From NCBI GenBank assembly GCA_964625335.1, contig CAZVBE010000006.1, forward strand, positions 38,017-102,016: a stretch of 64,000 nucleotides of DNA, in the 5' to 3' direction. Origin of the DNA: CAZGUG01 sp964625335. GTDB taxonomy: Bacteria; Bacillota; Clostridia; Ch29. Within the stretch, counting starts at the first letter, position 1. Every line of letters starts with the position of its first letter. Under the pieces are notes generated by a model, which saw nothing but the letters and a program-made list of their open reading frames with translations, searched no databases and was not told the origin of the DNA. The position numbers were made by a program, and so were the translations under genes. This document shows, piece by piece, positions 42,798 through 50,764 of the stretch.

Positions 42798-43484
42798 TTG
42801 ATAGCTATTAAGGATGTTACAAAAAAATATCCCAACGGTACGGTTGCCCTTGAGGGGATAGACATTGATATACATAAGGGCGAATTTGTGTTTTTTGTGG
42901 GTTCCAGCGGAGCGGGCAAATCAACTCTGGTAAAACTGCTGCTTAGGGAAGAAAACCCCACCTACGGTTCCATTACTATAGATGGCGTAACCATAAATAA
43001 TTTGAAGAGGCGCCAGATACCATATTTCAGAAGAAAGGTCGGCGTGGTTTTCCAGGATTTCCGGCTGCTGTCGGATAAAACGGTATCCGAGAACGTTGCA
43101 TTTGCCATGCATATAGTGGGGGCTTCCAAAAGGGAAATTACCAGGCAGGTACCCAGGGTTTTGTCAATAGTGGGTTTGGGAGACAGAGCCACTGTGTTTC
43201 CAAATCAGCTGTCGGGAGGAGAGCAGCAGAGAGTTTCGCTGGCAAGGGCGATAGTGAATAACCCGTCGCTGCTTATCGCCGATGAGCCAACCGGCAATCT
43301 CGACCCTGACACAGCCTGGGAGATTATGAAAATATTAAAGGAAATAAATCAAAGGGGTACAACGGTGGTTATGGTTACCCACGCCCGGGATATAGTTAAC
43401 TATATGAGGCAGAGGGTAGTGACCCTCGACGGTGGAAGAATAGTCAGAGACCAGGAGAGGGGAGGGTACAGCTTTGAAGATTAG
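42798..43484 (+). CDS. ftsE: Cell division ATP-binding protein FtsE
   Basis: FtsE is the ABC ATPase that, with FtsX, controls cell-wall hydrolases at the division site (228 residues). Walker A is GSSGAGKST, the signature LSGGEQQRVSLARA, Walker B LLIADEPTGNLD, and the switch His is in VTHAR. Translation begins at a TTG (42798) after AGGAG; no ATG alternative exists. It overlaps ftsX by 11 nt. Confidence 0.96.
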   Translation: MIAIKDVTKKYPNGTVALEGIDIDIHKGEFVFFVGSSGAGKSTLVKLLLREENPTYGSITIDGVTINNLKRRQIPYFRRKVGVVFQDFRLLSDKTVSENVAFAMHIVGASKREITRQVPRVLSIVGLGDRATVFPNQLSGGEQQRVSLARAIVNNPSLLIADEPTGNLDPDTAWEIMKILKEINQRGTTVVMVTHARDIVNYMRQRVVTLDGGRIVRDQERGGYSFED

Positions 43485-44382
43485 AACGCTGGGGCTGCAG
43501 CTAAGACAAGGTTTTTCCGGTCTGTGGAGAAACAGGGTAATGACCCTCGTTGCGGTAGGTTCGGTTACCGCGGTTTTGCTGGTGCTTGGGTTATCCCTTC
43601 TCACCATTATAAACATAAACAGTTTGGCTGATTATATAGAATCTAGCGTTGAAATTAAAGCTTTTCTTGAGGAAAAATTGGATTCCTCCCGGATAGAGAC
43701 AATAGGAGAAAAGATTGGACAGATACAGGGCGTAAGGGAGATTGACTTTGAAACCAAGGAAATGGCGCTGATAAAATACAGGGAACAGTTGGGGGATAAT
43801 GACAGCCTGCTTGAAGGGCTGGAGGGAGAAAACAATCCCTTCCCCAGTTCATATATAGTCAAGGTTGACGATCCGAACACCATCGGCAGCATAGCGGACG
43901 AAATTGCCGTATTTGAAGGGGTGGAGGAGGTCCAGTACGGGAAGGATGTTGTAGACAGGCTTTTGAGTTCCACCAACCTGATAAGGGTGGTGGGCACGGT
44001 GCTTATCTGTATCCTGGCCTTTATATCGGTGTTTATAATCTCCAATACAATAAAGATGACGGTGGTGGCACGGAGGAAAGAGATAAGAATAATGAAATTT
44101 ATAGGAGCAACCGACGGATTTATAAGATTTCCCTTTATTATCGAGGGACTTATGATGGGCATCATAGGTGCGGCCCTGGCCTCCGGACTGGTTACCGCTA
44201 TTTACAATTATTTCTACAGGTCGATGCACAGCAGTTTTGGCGGTGTTTTTGTAATGATATCGGGGTACCTTGCCCCCTATACCGAATCCCTATACAATAC
44301 ATCCGTGATCCTTTTAGGTGTTGGGATGATAATAGGGGTGATAGGCAGCGGCATATCCCTGAGAAGATTTTTGAATGTATAG
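43474..44382 (+). CDS. ftsX: Cell division protein FtsX
   Basis: This 302-residue membrane partner of FtsE has an N-terminal membrane segment (TAVLLVLGLSLLTII, about 29-43), a large extracellular domain (about 50-165) that would contact murein hydrolase activators, and three C-terminal membrane segments (VVGTVLICILAFISVFII and two more) around the conserved RRKEIRIMKFIGAT. Like ftsE it starts at TTG (43474), 8 nt after GGGGAGGG, within the ftsE end. A strong terminator follows directly. Confidence 0.96.
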   Translation: MKIRTLGLQLRQGFSGLWRNRVMTLVAVGSVTAVLLVLGLSLLTIININSLADYIESSVEIKAFLEEKLDSSRIETIGEKIGQIQGVREIDFETKEMALIKYREQLGDNDSLLEGLEGENNPFPSSYIVKVDDPNTIGSIADEIAVFEGVEEVQYGKDVVDRLLSSTNLIRVVGTVLICILAFISVFIISNTIKMTVVARRKEIRIMKFIGATDGFIRFPFIIEGLMMGIIGAALASGLVTAIYNYFYRSMHSSFGGVFVMISGYLAPYTESLYNTSVILLGVGMIIGVIGSGISLRRFLNV

Positions 44383-44385
44383 CCA

Positions 44386-44409
44386 AAAAAGCCGGGAAAC
44401 CGGCTTTTT
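44386..44409 (+). terminator. Intrinsic terminator after ftsX
   Basis: AAAAAGCCGG-GAAA-CCGGCTTTTT: a 10-bp stem with a stable GAAA tetraloop and a T run. Confidence 0.9.
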
Positions 44410-44434
44410 CCAATGACGGTGAAACACCTGAGAC

Positions 44435-44460
44435 ACCAGGGACGGTTCTTTTTGTTTTTT
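44435..44460 (+). repeat. GGGACGGTTCT-family repeat (copy left of ctpA)
   Basis: CACCAGGGACGGTTCTTTTT continues as GTTTTTT. The same sequence appears inverted at 45931-45954, on the other side of ctpA. Confidence 0.85.
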
Positions 44461-44516
44461 GCGGTGTAACATCAAGGACGGTAGCCTGTGTCGAATTGGC
44501 AAGTCAATCTATTTCT

Positions 44517-44545
44517 TTGAAATGGGAATTATCTGGTGATATAAT
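44517..44545 (+). promoter_or_regulatory. Sigma-A promoter of ctpA
   Basis: TTGAAA (44517-44522), a 17-nt spacer and TATAAT (44540-44545), 73 bp upstream of the ATG. Confidence 0.85.
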
Positions 44546-44617
44546 GGATACGTGTTAATATTACCGGGCATTATTGCGTATATTGTTTATATGTAGAGAT
44601 TGACAGGAGGAAGCTTA

Positions 44618-45811
44618 ATGAAATTTAACCTTAGGTCACTGCTGGGAACAGTTGCTTTTATGCTGGCGGCTGTAATAATTACCCTTTGCGTGGTTAACTT
44701 TATATCCATACCGCTTCCCGGGGGGAGCGTAATTTTATCTGCAAGGGATTACGGCAACATTAAGGAACTAAGGAAGTTCCTAAGTATCAGGGAGTTTCTG
44801 AACACCTATTATTATTTGGATACAGACCCTGAGGTTCTCGAGGAGGGGGCAATACGGGGTATGTTGGAAGCCCTCGGAGACCCATATACCGTTTATCTGG
44901 ATAAAGACGAGTATGACTCCTTTATGACTCACACAACCGGAACCTATGAAGGCGTAGGTCTTGTGGTTGAAGGAGGGGAGGACGGTTATATCAGGGTGGT
45001 TGCACCGATAGAGGATACGCCCAGCGCCAGGGCGGGAATTAAAACCGCCGACAGGATAATCAGGGTGGATGGGCAGGAAGTATATGCAGACCAGTTGGAA
45101 CGGGCGGTTGCCATGATGAAGGGGCCGGAAGGGACCGAGGTAGTACTTACAATAATACGGGAGGGCCAACCCGAGCCCTTTGATGTAAAGGTTGAACGGC
45201 AGGAAATACGGCTTGTAACGGTAAAGGCCGAAACCATTGAGGACAATATTGGATACGTAAGAATATCCACCTTTGACCAGAAGACAAACGAGGATTTCAG
45301 AAGGGAAGTAAAAGAACTGCAAAGGTCAGGCATAGAGGGACTTATAATCGACCTCAGGAGCAATCCCGGGGGGCTGCTTGACCAAGTGGTGGAAATTGCA
45401 GACTTTCTTATGGGAAAAGGGCTCATAGTCTATACCGAAGACAGACAGGGTAACAGAAATGAAGAGCTTTCAGACGCCGGAGAGCTGGGACTGCCCATTG
45501 TGGTGCTGGTAGATGGAGGCAGCGCAAGCGCCTCCGAGATATTGGCGGGCGCAATACAGGATTCCGGGACCGGCGTATTGGTTGGAACAAAAACCTTTGG
45601 CAAAGCTCTGGTGCAGACCATTCAGGGAATGGGTGACGGTTCGGCGGTTAAGATGACCATCGCCCAATACTATACGCCCAAGGGCAGGAGCATTCAGGGC
45701 AGCGGCATACAGCCCGATTATGTGGTCGAGCGGCCTGAAGATGCGGTTATGGGCGACTACGAAAAAGGAAACGATAGCCAACTGGCAAAGGCAATCGAGC
45801 TAATCAAATAG
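44618..45811 (+). CDS. ctpA: Carboxy-terminal processing protease (S41 family)
   Basis: This 397-residue secreted or membrane-anchored serine protease has an N-terminal membrane segment (LLGTVAFMLAAVIITLCVV), a PDZ domain (about 105-190; SARAGIKTADRIIRVDGQEV) and an S41 catalytic core. The catalytic Ser is in DGGSASASEILAGA and the Lys in KTFGKALVQ. In B. subtilis the homologue CtpB lies in the same ftsE-ftsX-ctpB neighbourhood and processes SpoIVFA during sporulation; that role here is inference. The ATG at 44618 follows ACAGGAGG. The gene is flanked by inverted copies of the GGGACGGTTCT repeat. Confidence 0.93.
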   Translation: MKFNLRSLLGTVAFMLAAVIITLCVVNFISIPLPGGSVILSARDYGNIKELRKFLSIREFLNTYYYLDTDPEVLEEGAIRGMLEALGDPYTVYLDKDEYDSFMTHTTGTYEGVGLVVEGGEDGYIRVVAPIEDTPSARAGIKTADRIIRVDGQEVYADQLERAVAMMKGPEGTEVVLTIIREGQPEPFDVKVERQEIRLVTVKAETIEDNIGYVRISTFDQKTNEDFRREVKELQRSGIEGLIIDLRSNPGGLLDQVVEIADFLMGKGLIVYTEDRQGNRNEELSDAGELGLPIVVLVDGGSASASEILAGAIQDSGTGVLVGTKTFGKALVQTIQGMGDGSAVKMTIAQYYTPKGRSIQGSGIQPDYVVERPEDAVMGDYEKGNDSQLAKAIELIK

Positions 45812-45816
45812 GAAAA

Positions 45817-45860
45817 GGGACGGTTCTTCTGTTGTTGCATTCCGTGTAACAGTAATCTGG
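45817..45860 (+). repeat. GGGACGGTTCT-family repeat (after ctpA)
   Basis: GGGACGGTTCTTCTGTTGTT continues as GCATTCCGTGTAACAGTAATC. It is the best match to the two degenerate copies at 31.3 and 31.55 kb. Confidence 0.75.
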
Positions 45861-45896
45861 TAACGGCGCCTGGCATCTGTGGTATGTGACCGGTGC

Positions 45897-45954
45897 AAAA
45901 AACAAAAAGAACCGTCCCTAGCGTTTCACAAAAAACAAAAAGAACCGTCCCTGG
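45897..45954 (-). repeat. Two inverted GGGACGGTTCT-family repeats in tandem
   Basis: AAACAAAAAGAACCGTCCC occurs at 45900-45918 and again at 45933-45951, inverted relative to the copies at 44.44 and 45.82 kb. The frame upstream of the MinJ-like start is open through both copies and would read KKQKEPSL twice. Confidence 0.85.
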
Positions 45955-45974
45955 TGTTTGGTGGAGGTGCGTTA

Positions 45975-47225
45975 ATGCTCCCATTTGTTGATTTGATAAT
46001 GATGGTTTTGAAATCCATAACAACCGTTTTTATAAATCCCCTTTTCTGGGTTGTGCTGGTGCTTGTATATAACCAATACAAAAAGAGCAGTATTCTGGAA
46101 GAGCGTATGCTGGGCAAACAAAGGTATTCGGTCTGGGAGAGGATGTCAGGCTCTATTATTACCGGTATGGCCGGCGGACTTGTGGGCAGCGTCGTTATGG
46201 TTGTGGTTGGGGTAACCCTTGACAATACGGGTATCCTATATGTTTGGATAATAGCCATAATCCTGATGCTTATAAATCCACGGTATATGTGCTTCTCATA
46301 CGCCGGGGGAGTAGTGGCCCTTTCAAGCCTTGTATTCGGCTTCCCGAAAATAGACGTTCCCGCACTGATGGCCATTGTAGCCATACTGCACCTGGTGGAA
46401 AGCGTGCTGATATTCTTAAACGGATACAAACAGAGCATACCGGTTTTTATGGAGGATAAAATCCACGGCGTGGTTGGCGCTTTCAACCTTGTAAGGTTTT
46501 GGCCCATACCTATTATCATTATGACGGTGGTAACCGGTGAGATTACCCCTGCCGGTTCGGTACCCATGCCCGATTGGTGGCCGCTGTTAAAGCCGATGGG
46601 TGTCACAGGGGATATGCAGGATATCATGTTTCTTATGCTGCCGGTAGTGGCGGCGCTGGGCTACAGCGATATTGCGATAACCGATACACCGGTAATAAAG
46701 AGCCGCCGTTCGGCGGTAAACCTGTTTGCATACAGCGTAGTTCTCCTTGTTATTTCAGTTTTATCCTCCCACCACTGGCCCCTGCAGTGGCTTGCCGCCA
46801 TATTCGGCCCGGCCTTCCATGAACTGCTTATTATTACGGGCAGACGGCGGCAGAAAACGGGTACCCCGATCTACACGGTACCCGACAGCGGAGTACGCGT
46901 GCTGGACATGTTTGCGGGAGGCGCCGCAGACAGGATGGGCATATCGTCGGGAGATATAATAACCGGCATAAACGGCAGGAAGGTGGAAAGGGAAGAGGAC
47001 CTGGCGGCGGTATTGGATGACTATCCCACCTTTATATGGGTGGACAGTGTAAACCTTGAGGGTGAAACCAGGACCTTCGAGTTTTCCAGGTATTCCACCG
47101 GTGTCAACAGATTGGATTTAATTGTGGTACCAAGTGACGGTAATGTGGTGGCTACCGCAGTGGAAATGTCAAGCCCGTTAAAGAGGATGCTTGGAAAATT
47201 CCGCAGCAAACGGGATAATGAATAG
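45975..47225 (+). CDS. Multi-pass membrane PDZ protein, probable MinJ-like topology factor
   Basis: This 416-residue protein has about eight hydrophobic segments in the first 310 residues (for example FINPLFWVVLVLVY and IAIILMLINPRYM) and a C-terminal PDZ domain (about 320-390; VRVLDMFAGGAADRMGISSG, DIITGINGRKV). In B. subtilis, minJ encodes a protein of this architecture near ftsE-ftsX-ctpB and links DivIVA to MinCD, so the neighbourhood supports a MinJ-like role. The sequence alone does not prove it. The ATG at 45975 follows GGAGGTG. The open frame upstream runs through the repeats and is rejected as coding. Confidence 0.75.
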   Translation: MLPFVDLIMMVLKSITTVFINPLFWVVLVLVYNQYKKSSILEERMLGKQRYSVWERMSGSIITGMAGGLVGSVVMVVVGVTLDNTGILYVWIIAIILMLINPRYMCFSYAGGVVALSSLVFGFPKIDVPALMAIVAILHLVESVLIFLNGYKQSIPVFMEDKIHGVVGAFNLVRFWPIPIIIMTVVTGEITPAGSVPMPDWWPLLKPMGVTGDMQDIMFLMLPVVAALGYSDIAITDTPVIKSRRSAVNLFAYSVVLLVISVLSSHHWPLQWLAAIFGPAFHELLIITGRRRQKTGTPIYTVPDSGVRVLDMFAGGAADRMGISSGDIITGINGRKVEREEDLAAVLDDYPTFIWVDSVNLEGETRTFEFSRYSTGVNRLDLIVVPSDGNVVATAVEMSSPLKRMLGKFRSKRDNE

Positions 47226-47279
47226 AAAACCATCGCCTGACAGGCCAACAGTTGCCATTTGGATATACGGACAGTGATT

Positions 47280-47314
47280 GCTATAGGGAAAAGCCTGCCG
47301 GTTTGCCCTATAGC
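47280..47314. repeat. Hairpin in the MATE gene leader
   Basis: GCTATAGGG pairs with CCCTATAGC (9 bp, 17-nt loop) about 45 bp upstream of the MATE ATG. No T run follows, so it is unlikely to be a terminator. Function unknown. Confidence 0.4.
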
Positions 47315-47356
47315 CTTATTTGGTTAAGTTTAAGGGGCAGATGTCCACAACTGGAG

Positions 47357-48712
47357 ATGAAGAACTTGAAAAGCAGTACACTATTAACCAGAAAAATTCT
47401 GCTTCTCGCCTGGCCGGTGATACTGGAAATGGCCCTGCACATGTTTGTATGGGTTTTTGACACGGCGATGGTGGGAAGGCTGAACGCCGGAGCCCTCAAT
47501 GCCGTCGGGCTTGGCGGGCAGATAGTCTTTACAATAACCGCTGTTTTTGCAGGGGTGGGCATCGGAGCATTGGCTCTGGTGGCAAGGTATTGCGGTGCAG
47601 GTCAAAGGGGAAATATGGAAATGGCAGCTTCCCGTGCCCTGGGCCTTTCATTTATTATAGGGTTGCTGGTTGCGGGGGCTGTGGGTTTGCTTTCCAGGCC
47701 TGTGCTGCAGTATTTTATTAAAGACCCGGTGGTGCTGGAATATGGGACAGCCTATATGAGAATTACCTCGGCCGCCGTGGTATTTATGATTCCTTTTAGC
47801 GTATCCAGTTATATAATGAGGGGCGCAGGCAACACCAGGACACCCATGGTCATAGCCGCCGTTGCCAATGCAATTAACGTTATAGGGGATTATGTTCTGA
47901 TCTTCGGCAATTTCGGTTTCCCGCGCCTGGAAGTTACCGGCGCAGCCATTGCCACCGCCACCGGCCAGATAACCGGCTCGGTAATTATTATAGGTTTGCT
48001 AATATACGGCCGGGCGGGCATCAGGGTCAGATTAAAAAATATGTTCGATATGGACAGGGATTTTGTTAAAAGGATTCTTAAACTGAGTATACCTGCCTCG
48101 ATGGAGGAGTTTATCCACAGCGGCGGCAGGGTAATATCCTCCCTGTGGATTTCCAGTATGGGGGCCATACCCTTTGCGGCCAATTCGATAGCCGTGGCGG
48201 CGGAAAGCATATCCTTTATGCCCGGATACGGGTTTGCTATTGCTGCCTCCACCCTTGTGGGCCATAATCTGGGCGCCAGCCAAAGGGATGAGGCGGAGGA
48301 AAGCGCCCTGAAGTCCACCGTAATGGGAACTCTTTTTATGACGGTTATAGGCCTTGCCTTTTTCTTTTTCCCCACACTGATAATAGCCATTTTTACCAAC
48401 CTGCCCGACGTAATGGAGCTTGCGGCAAGGTGCATAAGGATAGGCGCCTTTGAGCAGCCCTTTATAGCCCTAAGCATGGTAATGGCCGCCTCCCTGAGGG
48501 GTGCGGGGGACACCCGGGGACCCTTAATGGTGGCGGTGGTAAGCAACTGGTTTATCAGGCTGCCCCTTATTTATATGGTGGTGTATGTATGGCAGCTGGA
48601 AGTAATCTATGTATGGGCAGCAACTCTGATACAATTTGTGGCAGAGTCCGGGCTGCTTACCCTGAGGTTTATGAAAAGGCGCTGGAAAGATATTGACCTT
48701 GAGACCATTTAG
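47357..48712 (+). CDS. MATE family efflux transporter
   Basis: This is a 451-residue membrane transporter with about twelve hydrophobic segments in two repeats. Family signatures are FDTAMVGRLNAGALNAVGLGG, seen as DTAMVGRL near 24-31, and RGAGNTRTPM; the second half has RGAGDTRGPLMVA. Such pumps exchange Na+ or H+ for drugs or metabolites; the substrate cannot be read. The ATG at 47357 has a modest CTGGAG site; the frame is open to 47252. Its 3' end contains the uvrB -35 box. Confidence 0.9.
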   Translation: MKNLKSSTLLTRKILLLAWPVILEMALHMFVWVFDTAMVGRLNAGALNAVGLGGQIVFTITAVFAGVGIGALALVARYCGAGQRGNMEMAASRALGLSFIIGLLVAGAVGLLSRPVLQYFIKDPVVLEYGTAYMRITSAAVVFMIPFSVSSYIMRGAGNTRTPMVIAAVANAINVIGDYVLIFGNFGFPRLEVTGAAIATATGQITGSVIIIGLLIYGRAGIRVRLKNMFDMDRDFVKRILKLSIPASMEEFIHSGGRVISSLWISSMGAIPFAANSIAVAAESISFMPGYGFAIAASTLVGHNLGASQRDEAEESALKSTVMGTLFMTVIGLAFFFFPTLIIAIFTNLPDVMELAARCIRIGAFEQPFIALSMVMAASLRGAGDTRGPLMVAVVSNWFIRLPLIYMVVYVWQLEVIYVWAATLIQFVAESGLLTLRFMKRRWKDIDLETI

Positions 48713-48721
48713 TAATATAAT
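48693..48721 (+). promoter_or_regulatory. Sigma-A promoter of uvrB-uvrA
   Basis: TTGACC (48693-48698), a 17-nt spacer and a perfect TATAAT (48716-48721). The -35 lies within the MATE gene end. Confidence 0.88.
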
Positions 48722-48729
48722 ATTCAGAG

Positions 48730-48743
48730 CGAACAGGTGTTCC
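48730..48743 (+). promoter_or_regulatory. LexA (SOS) box of uvrB-uvrA
   Basis: CGAACAGGTGTTCC matches the Firmicute SOS consensus CGAAC-N4-GTTCG except for the last base. It lies 8 nt after the -10 box, over the expected transcription start, where LexA would block initiation. Confidence 0.85.
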
Positions 48744-48761
48744 GAATAGAGGTGGTATTCT

Positions 48762-50747
48762 TTGGAAGAAAAATTCAGGCTGGTTTCTGAATACAGCCCT
48801 GCGGGGGACCAGCCGGTTGCAATAGACCAACTGGTATCCGGAATTAATAACGGTTACAGATTCCAGACCCTTCTGGGTGCAACCGGTACCGGTAAAACCT
48901 ACACCATGGCAAATGTAGTAGAAAGGGTGCAAAAACCCACCCTTGTCATAGCCCACAATAAGACCCTGGCTGCGCAGCTGTGCAGCGAATTCAAGGGTTT
49001 TTTTCCGGATAATGCGGTGGAGTACTTTGTCAGCTATTACGATTATTATCAGCCCGAAGCCTATGTACCCCGCAGCGATACCTATATTGAGAAGGATTCT
49101 TCGATTAACGACGAGATTGACAAACTGAGACACTCGGCCACCGCCGCACTGTTCGAGCGGCGGGATGTTATTATTGTGGCCAGCGTTTCATGCATCTACG
49201 GTCTGGGGGATCCGGAAGACTACAATGAACTTATGATATCCCTGCGCCCCGGCATGATAAGGGACAGAGATGAGGTAATAAAAAAGTTGGTGGAAATCCA
49301 GTACCAGAGAAATGATATAAGCTTTACCCGGGGCACCTTCAGGGTCCGGGGAGACGTTTTGGAAATATTCCCGGCCGAGGCCTCCAACAGGGCTATGAGG
49401 GTGGAATTCTTCGGGGACGAAATAGACAGAATAACCGAGATAGACAGCGTAACCGGGGAAGTGTTGGGCTACAGGAACCACCTGTCGGTTTTCCCCGCAT
49501 CCCACCATGCAACCTCCGGCGACAAGCTGGAGAGGGCGGTTGTAAGCATTGCGGAGGAGTTGGAAGAAAGACTAAAGGAACTTCGGTCGGAGGATAAGCT
49601 GCTGGAGGCCCAGAGGCTTGAACAAAGGACCAGGTATGACCTGGAAATGCTGACCGAGATGGGTTACTGCTCCGGTATAGAGAATTACTCCCGTCACTTA
49701 AGCGGCAGGGAGCCCGGCAGCAGGCCCTATACATTAATAGACTATTTCCCGGAGGATTTCCTCATTATAATTGACGAATCCCATGTGTCGGTGCCGCAGA
49801 TAGGTGCCATGTACAGCGGGGACAGGTCCAGGAAGGAGACCCTGGTGGAGTATGGCTTCCGGCTGCCATCGGCCCTGGACAACAGGCCGCTTACCTTTGC
49901 AGAGTTTGAAAGAATGGTTAACCAGGCGGTATTTATCAGTGCCACGCCGGGGCCCTATGAAAAGGCAAACAGCCGGCAGATAGTCGAACAGATTATACGG
50001 CCCACCGGGCTTGTGGACCCGCAAATAGATATAAGACCGGTTGAGGGTCAGATTGACCACCTTGTCGGTGAGATAAACCGGAGGGTTGGGCATAACCAGA
50101 GGGTGCTGGTCACAACCCTCACCAAAAAGATGGCGGAGGATTTGACATCCTATCTTAAGGAAATAGGAATCAGGGTGCGCTATCTTCATTCGGATATTGA
50201 CACACTGGAGCGGATGGAGATAATAAGGGATCTGCGTCTGGGAGTTTTCGACGTGCTGGTGGGGATAAACCTTCTGCGGGAGGGGCTGGACCTGCCCGAG
50301 GTATCCCTTGTTGCAATACTGGATGCGGACAAGGAAGGCTTTCTAAGGTCCGAGACATCCCTTATACAGACAATAGGCAGGGCCGCCAGGAATGTGGACG
50401 GCAAGGTTATTATGTACGCCGACAGGGTCACAGGATCCATGAAGCGGGCTATAGGCGAAACCGACCGCAGGCGCAAAATCCAGCTGAGGTTTAATGAGGA
50501 GCACGGCATTACTCCCCAGAGCATAAGAAAGGCGGTTGCGGAGGTAATTGAAGCAACCAAAGTTGCCGAAGAAGAGGCTTCCTACAGCGTACTGGAGGAC
50601 CTTTTTGAAAGCCCTGAGGATATAGGCGATGTACTTAAACAGCTGGAGAAGGAAATGAGGGAAGCTGCCGCCAGATTGGATTTTGAAAGGGCGGGCGCTT
50701 TAAGGGACAGGATATTCAGCATAAAAAAAGGTTTTGACAAGGCATAG
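48762..50747 (+). CDS. uvrB: Excinuclease ABC subunit UvrB
   Basis: UvrB is the damage-verifying helicase-like subunit of nucleotide excision repair (661 residues). Walker A is GATGTGKT. The beta-hairpin has YYDYYQPEAYVP; helicase motifs include IDESHVSVPQIGAMYSGD and QTIGRAARN. The C-terminal UVR domain (EKEMREAAARLDFERAGALR) binds UvrC. The start is a TTG (48762) after GAGGTGG. It is controlled by the SOS box just upstream and followed at 17 nt by uvrA. Confidence 0.98.
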   Translation: MEEKFRLVSEYSPAGDQPVAIDQLVSGINNGYRFQTLLGATGTGKTYTMANVVERVQKPTLVIAHNKTLAAQLCSEFKGFFPDNAVEYFVSYYDYYQPEAYVPRSDTYIEKDSSINDEIDKLRHSATAALFERRDVIIVASVSCIYGLGDPEDYNELMISLRPGMIRDRDEVIKKLVEIQYQRNDISFTRGTFRVRGDVLEIFPAEASNRAMRVEFFGDEIDRITEIDSVTGEVLGYRNHLSVFPASHHATSGDKLERAVVSIAEELEERLKELRSEDKLLEAQRLEQRTRYDLEMLTEMGYCSGIENYSRHLSGREPGSRPYTLIDYFPEDFLIIIDESHVSVPQIGAMYSGDRSRKETLVEYGFRLPSALDNRPLTFAEFERMVNQAVFISATPGPYEKANSRQIVEQIIRPTGLVDPQIDIRPVEGQIDHLVGEINRRVGHNQRVLVTTLTKKMAEDLTSYLKEIGIRVRYLHSDIDTLERMEIIRDLRLGVFDVLVGINLLREGLDLPEVSLVAILDADKEGFLRSETSLIQTIGRAARNVDGKVIMYADRVTGSMKRAIGETDRRRKIQLRFNEEHGITPQSIRKAVAEVIEATKVAEEEASYSVLEDLFESPEDIGDVLKQLEKEMREAAARLDFERAGALRDRIFSIKKGFDKA

Positions 50748-50764
50748 ACATTGGGAGTGAAATT

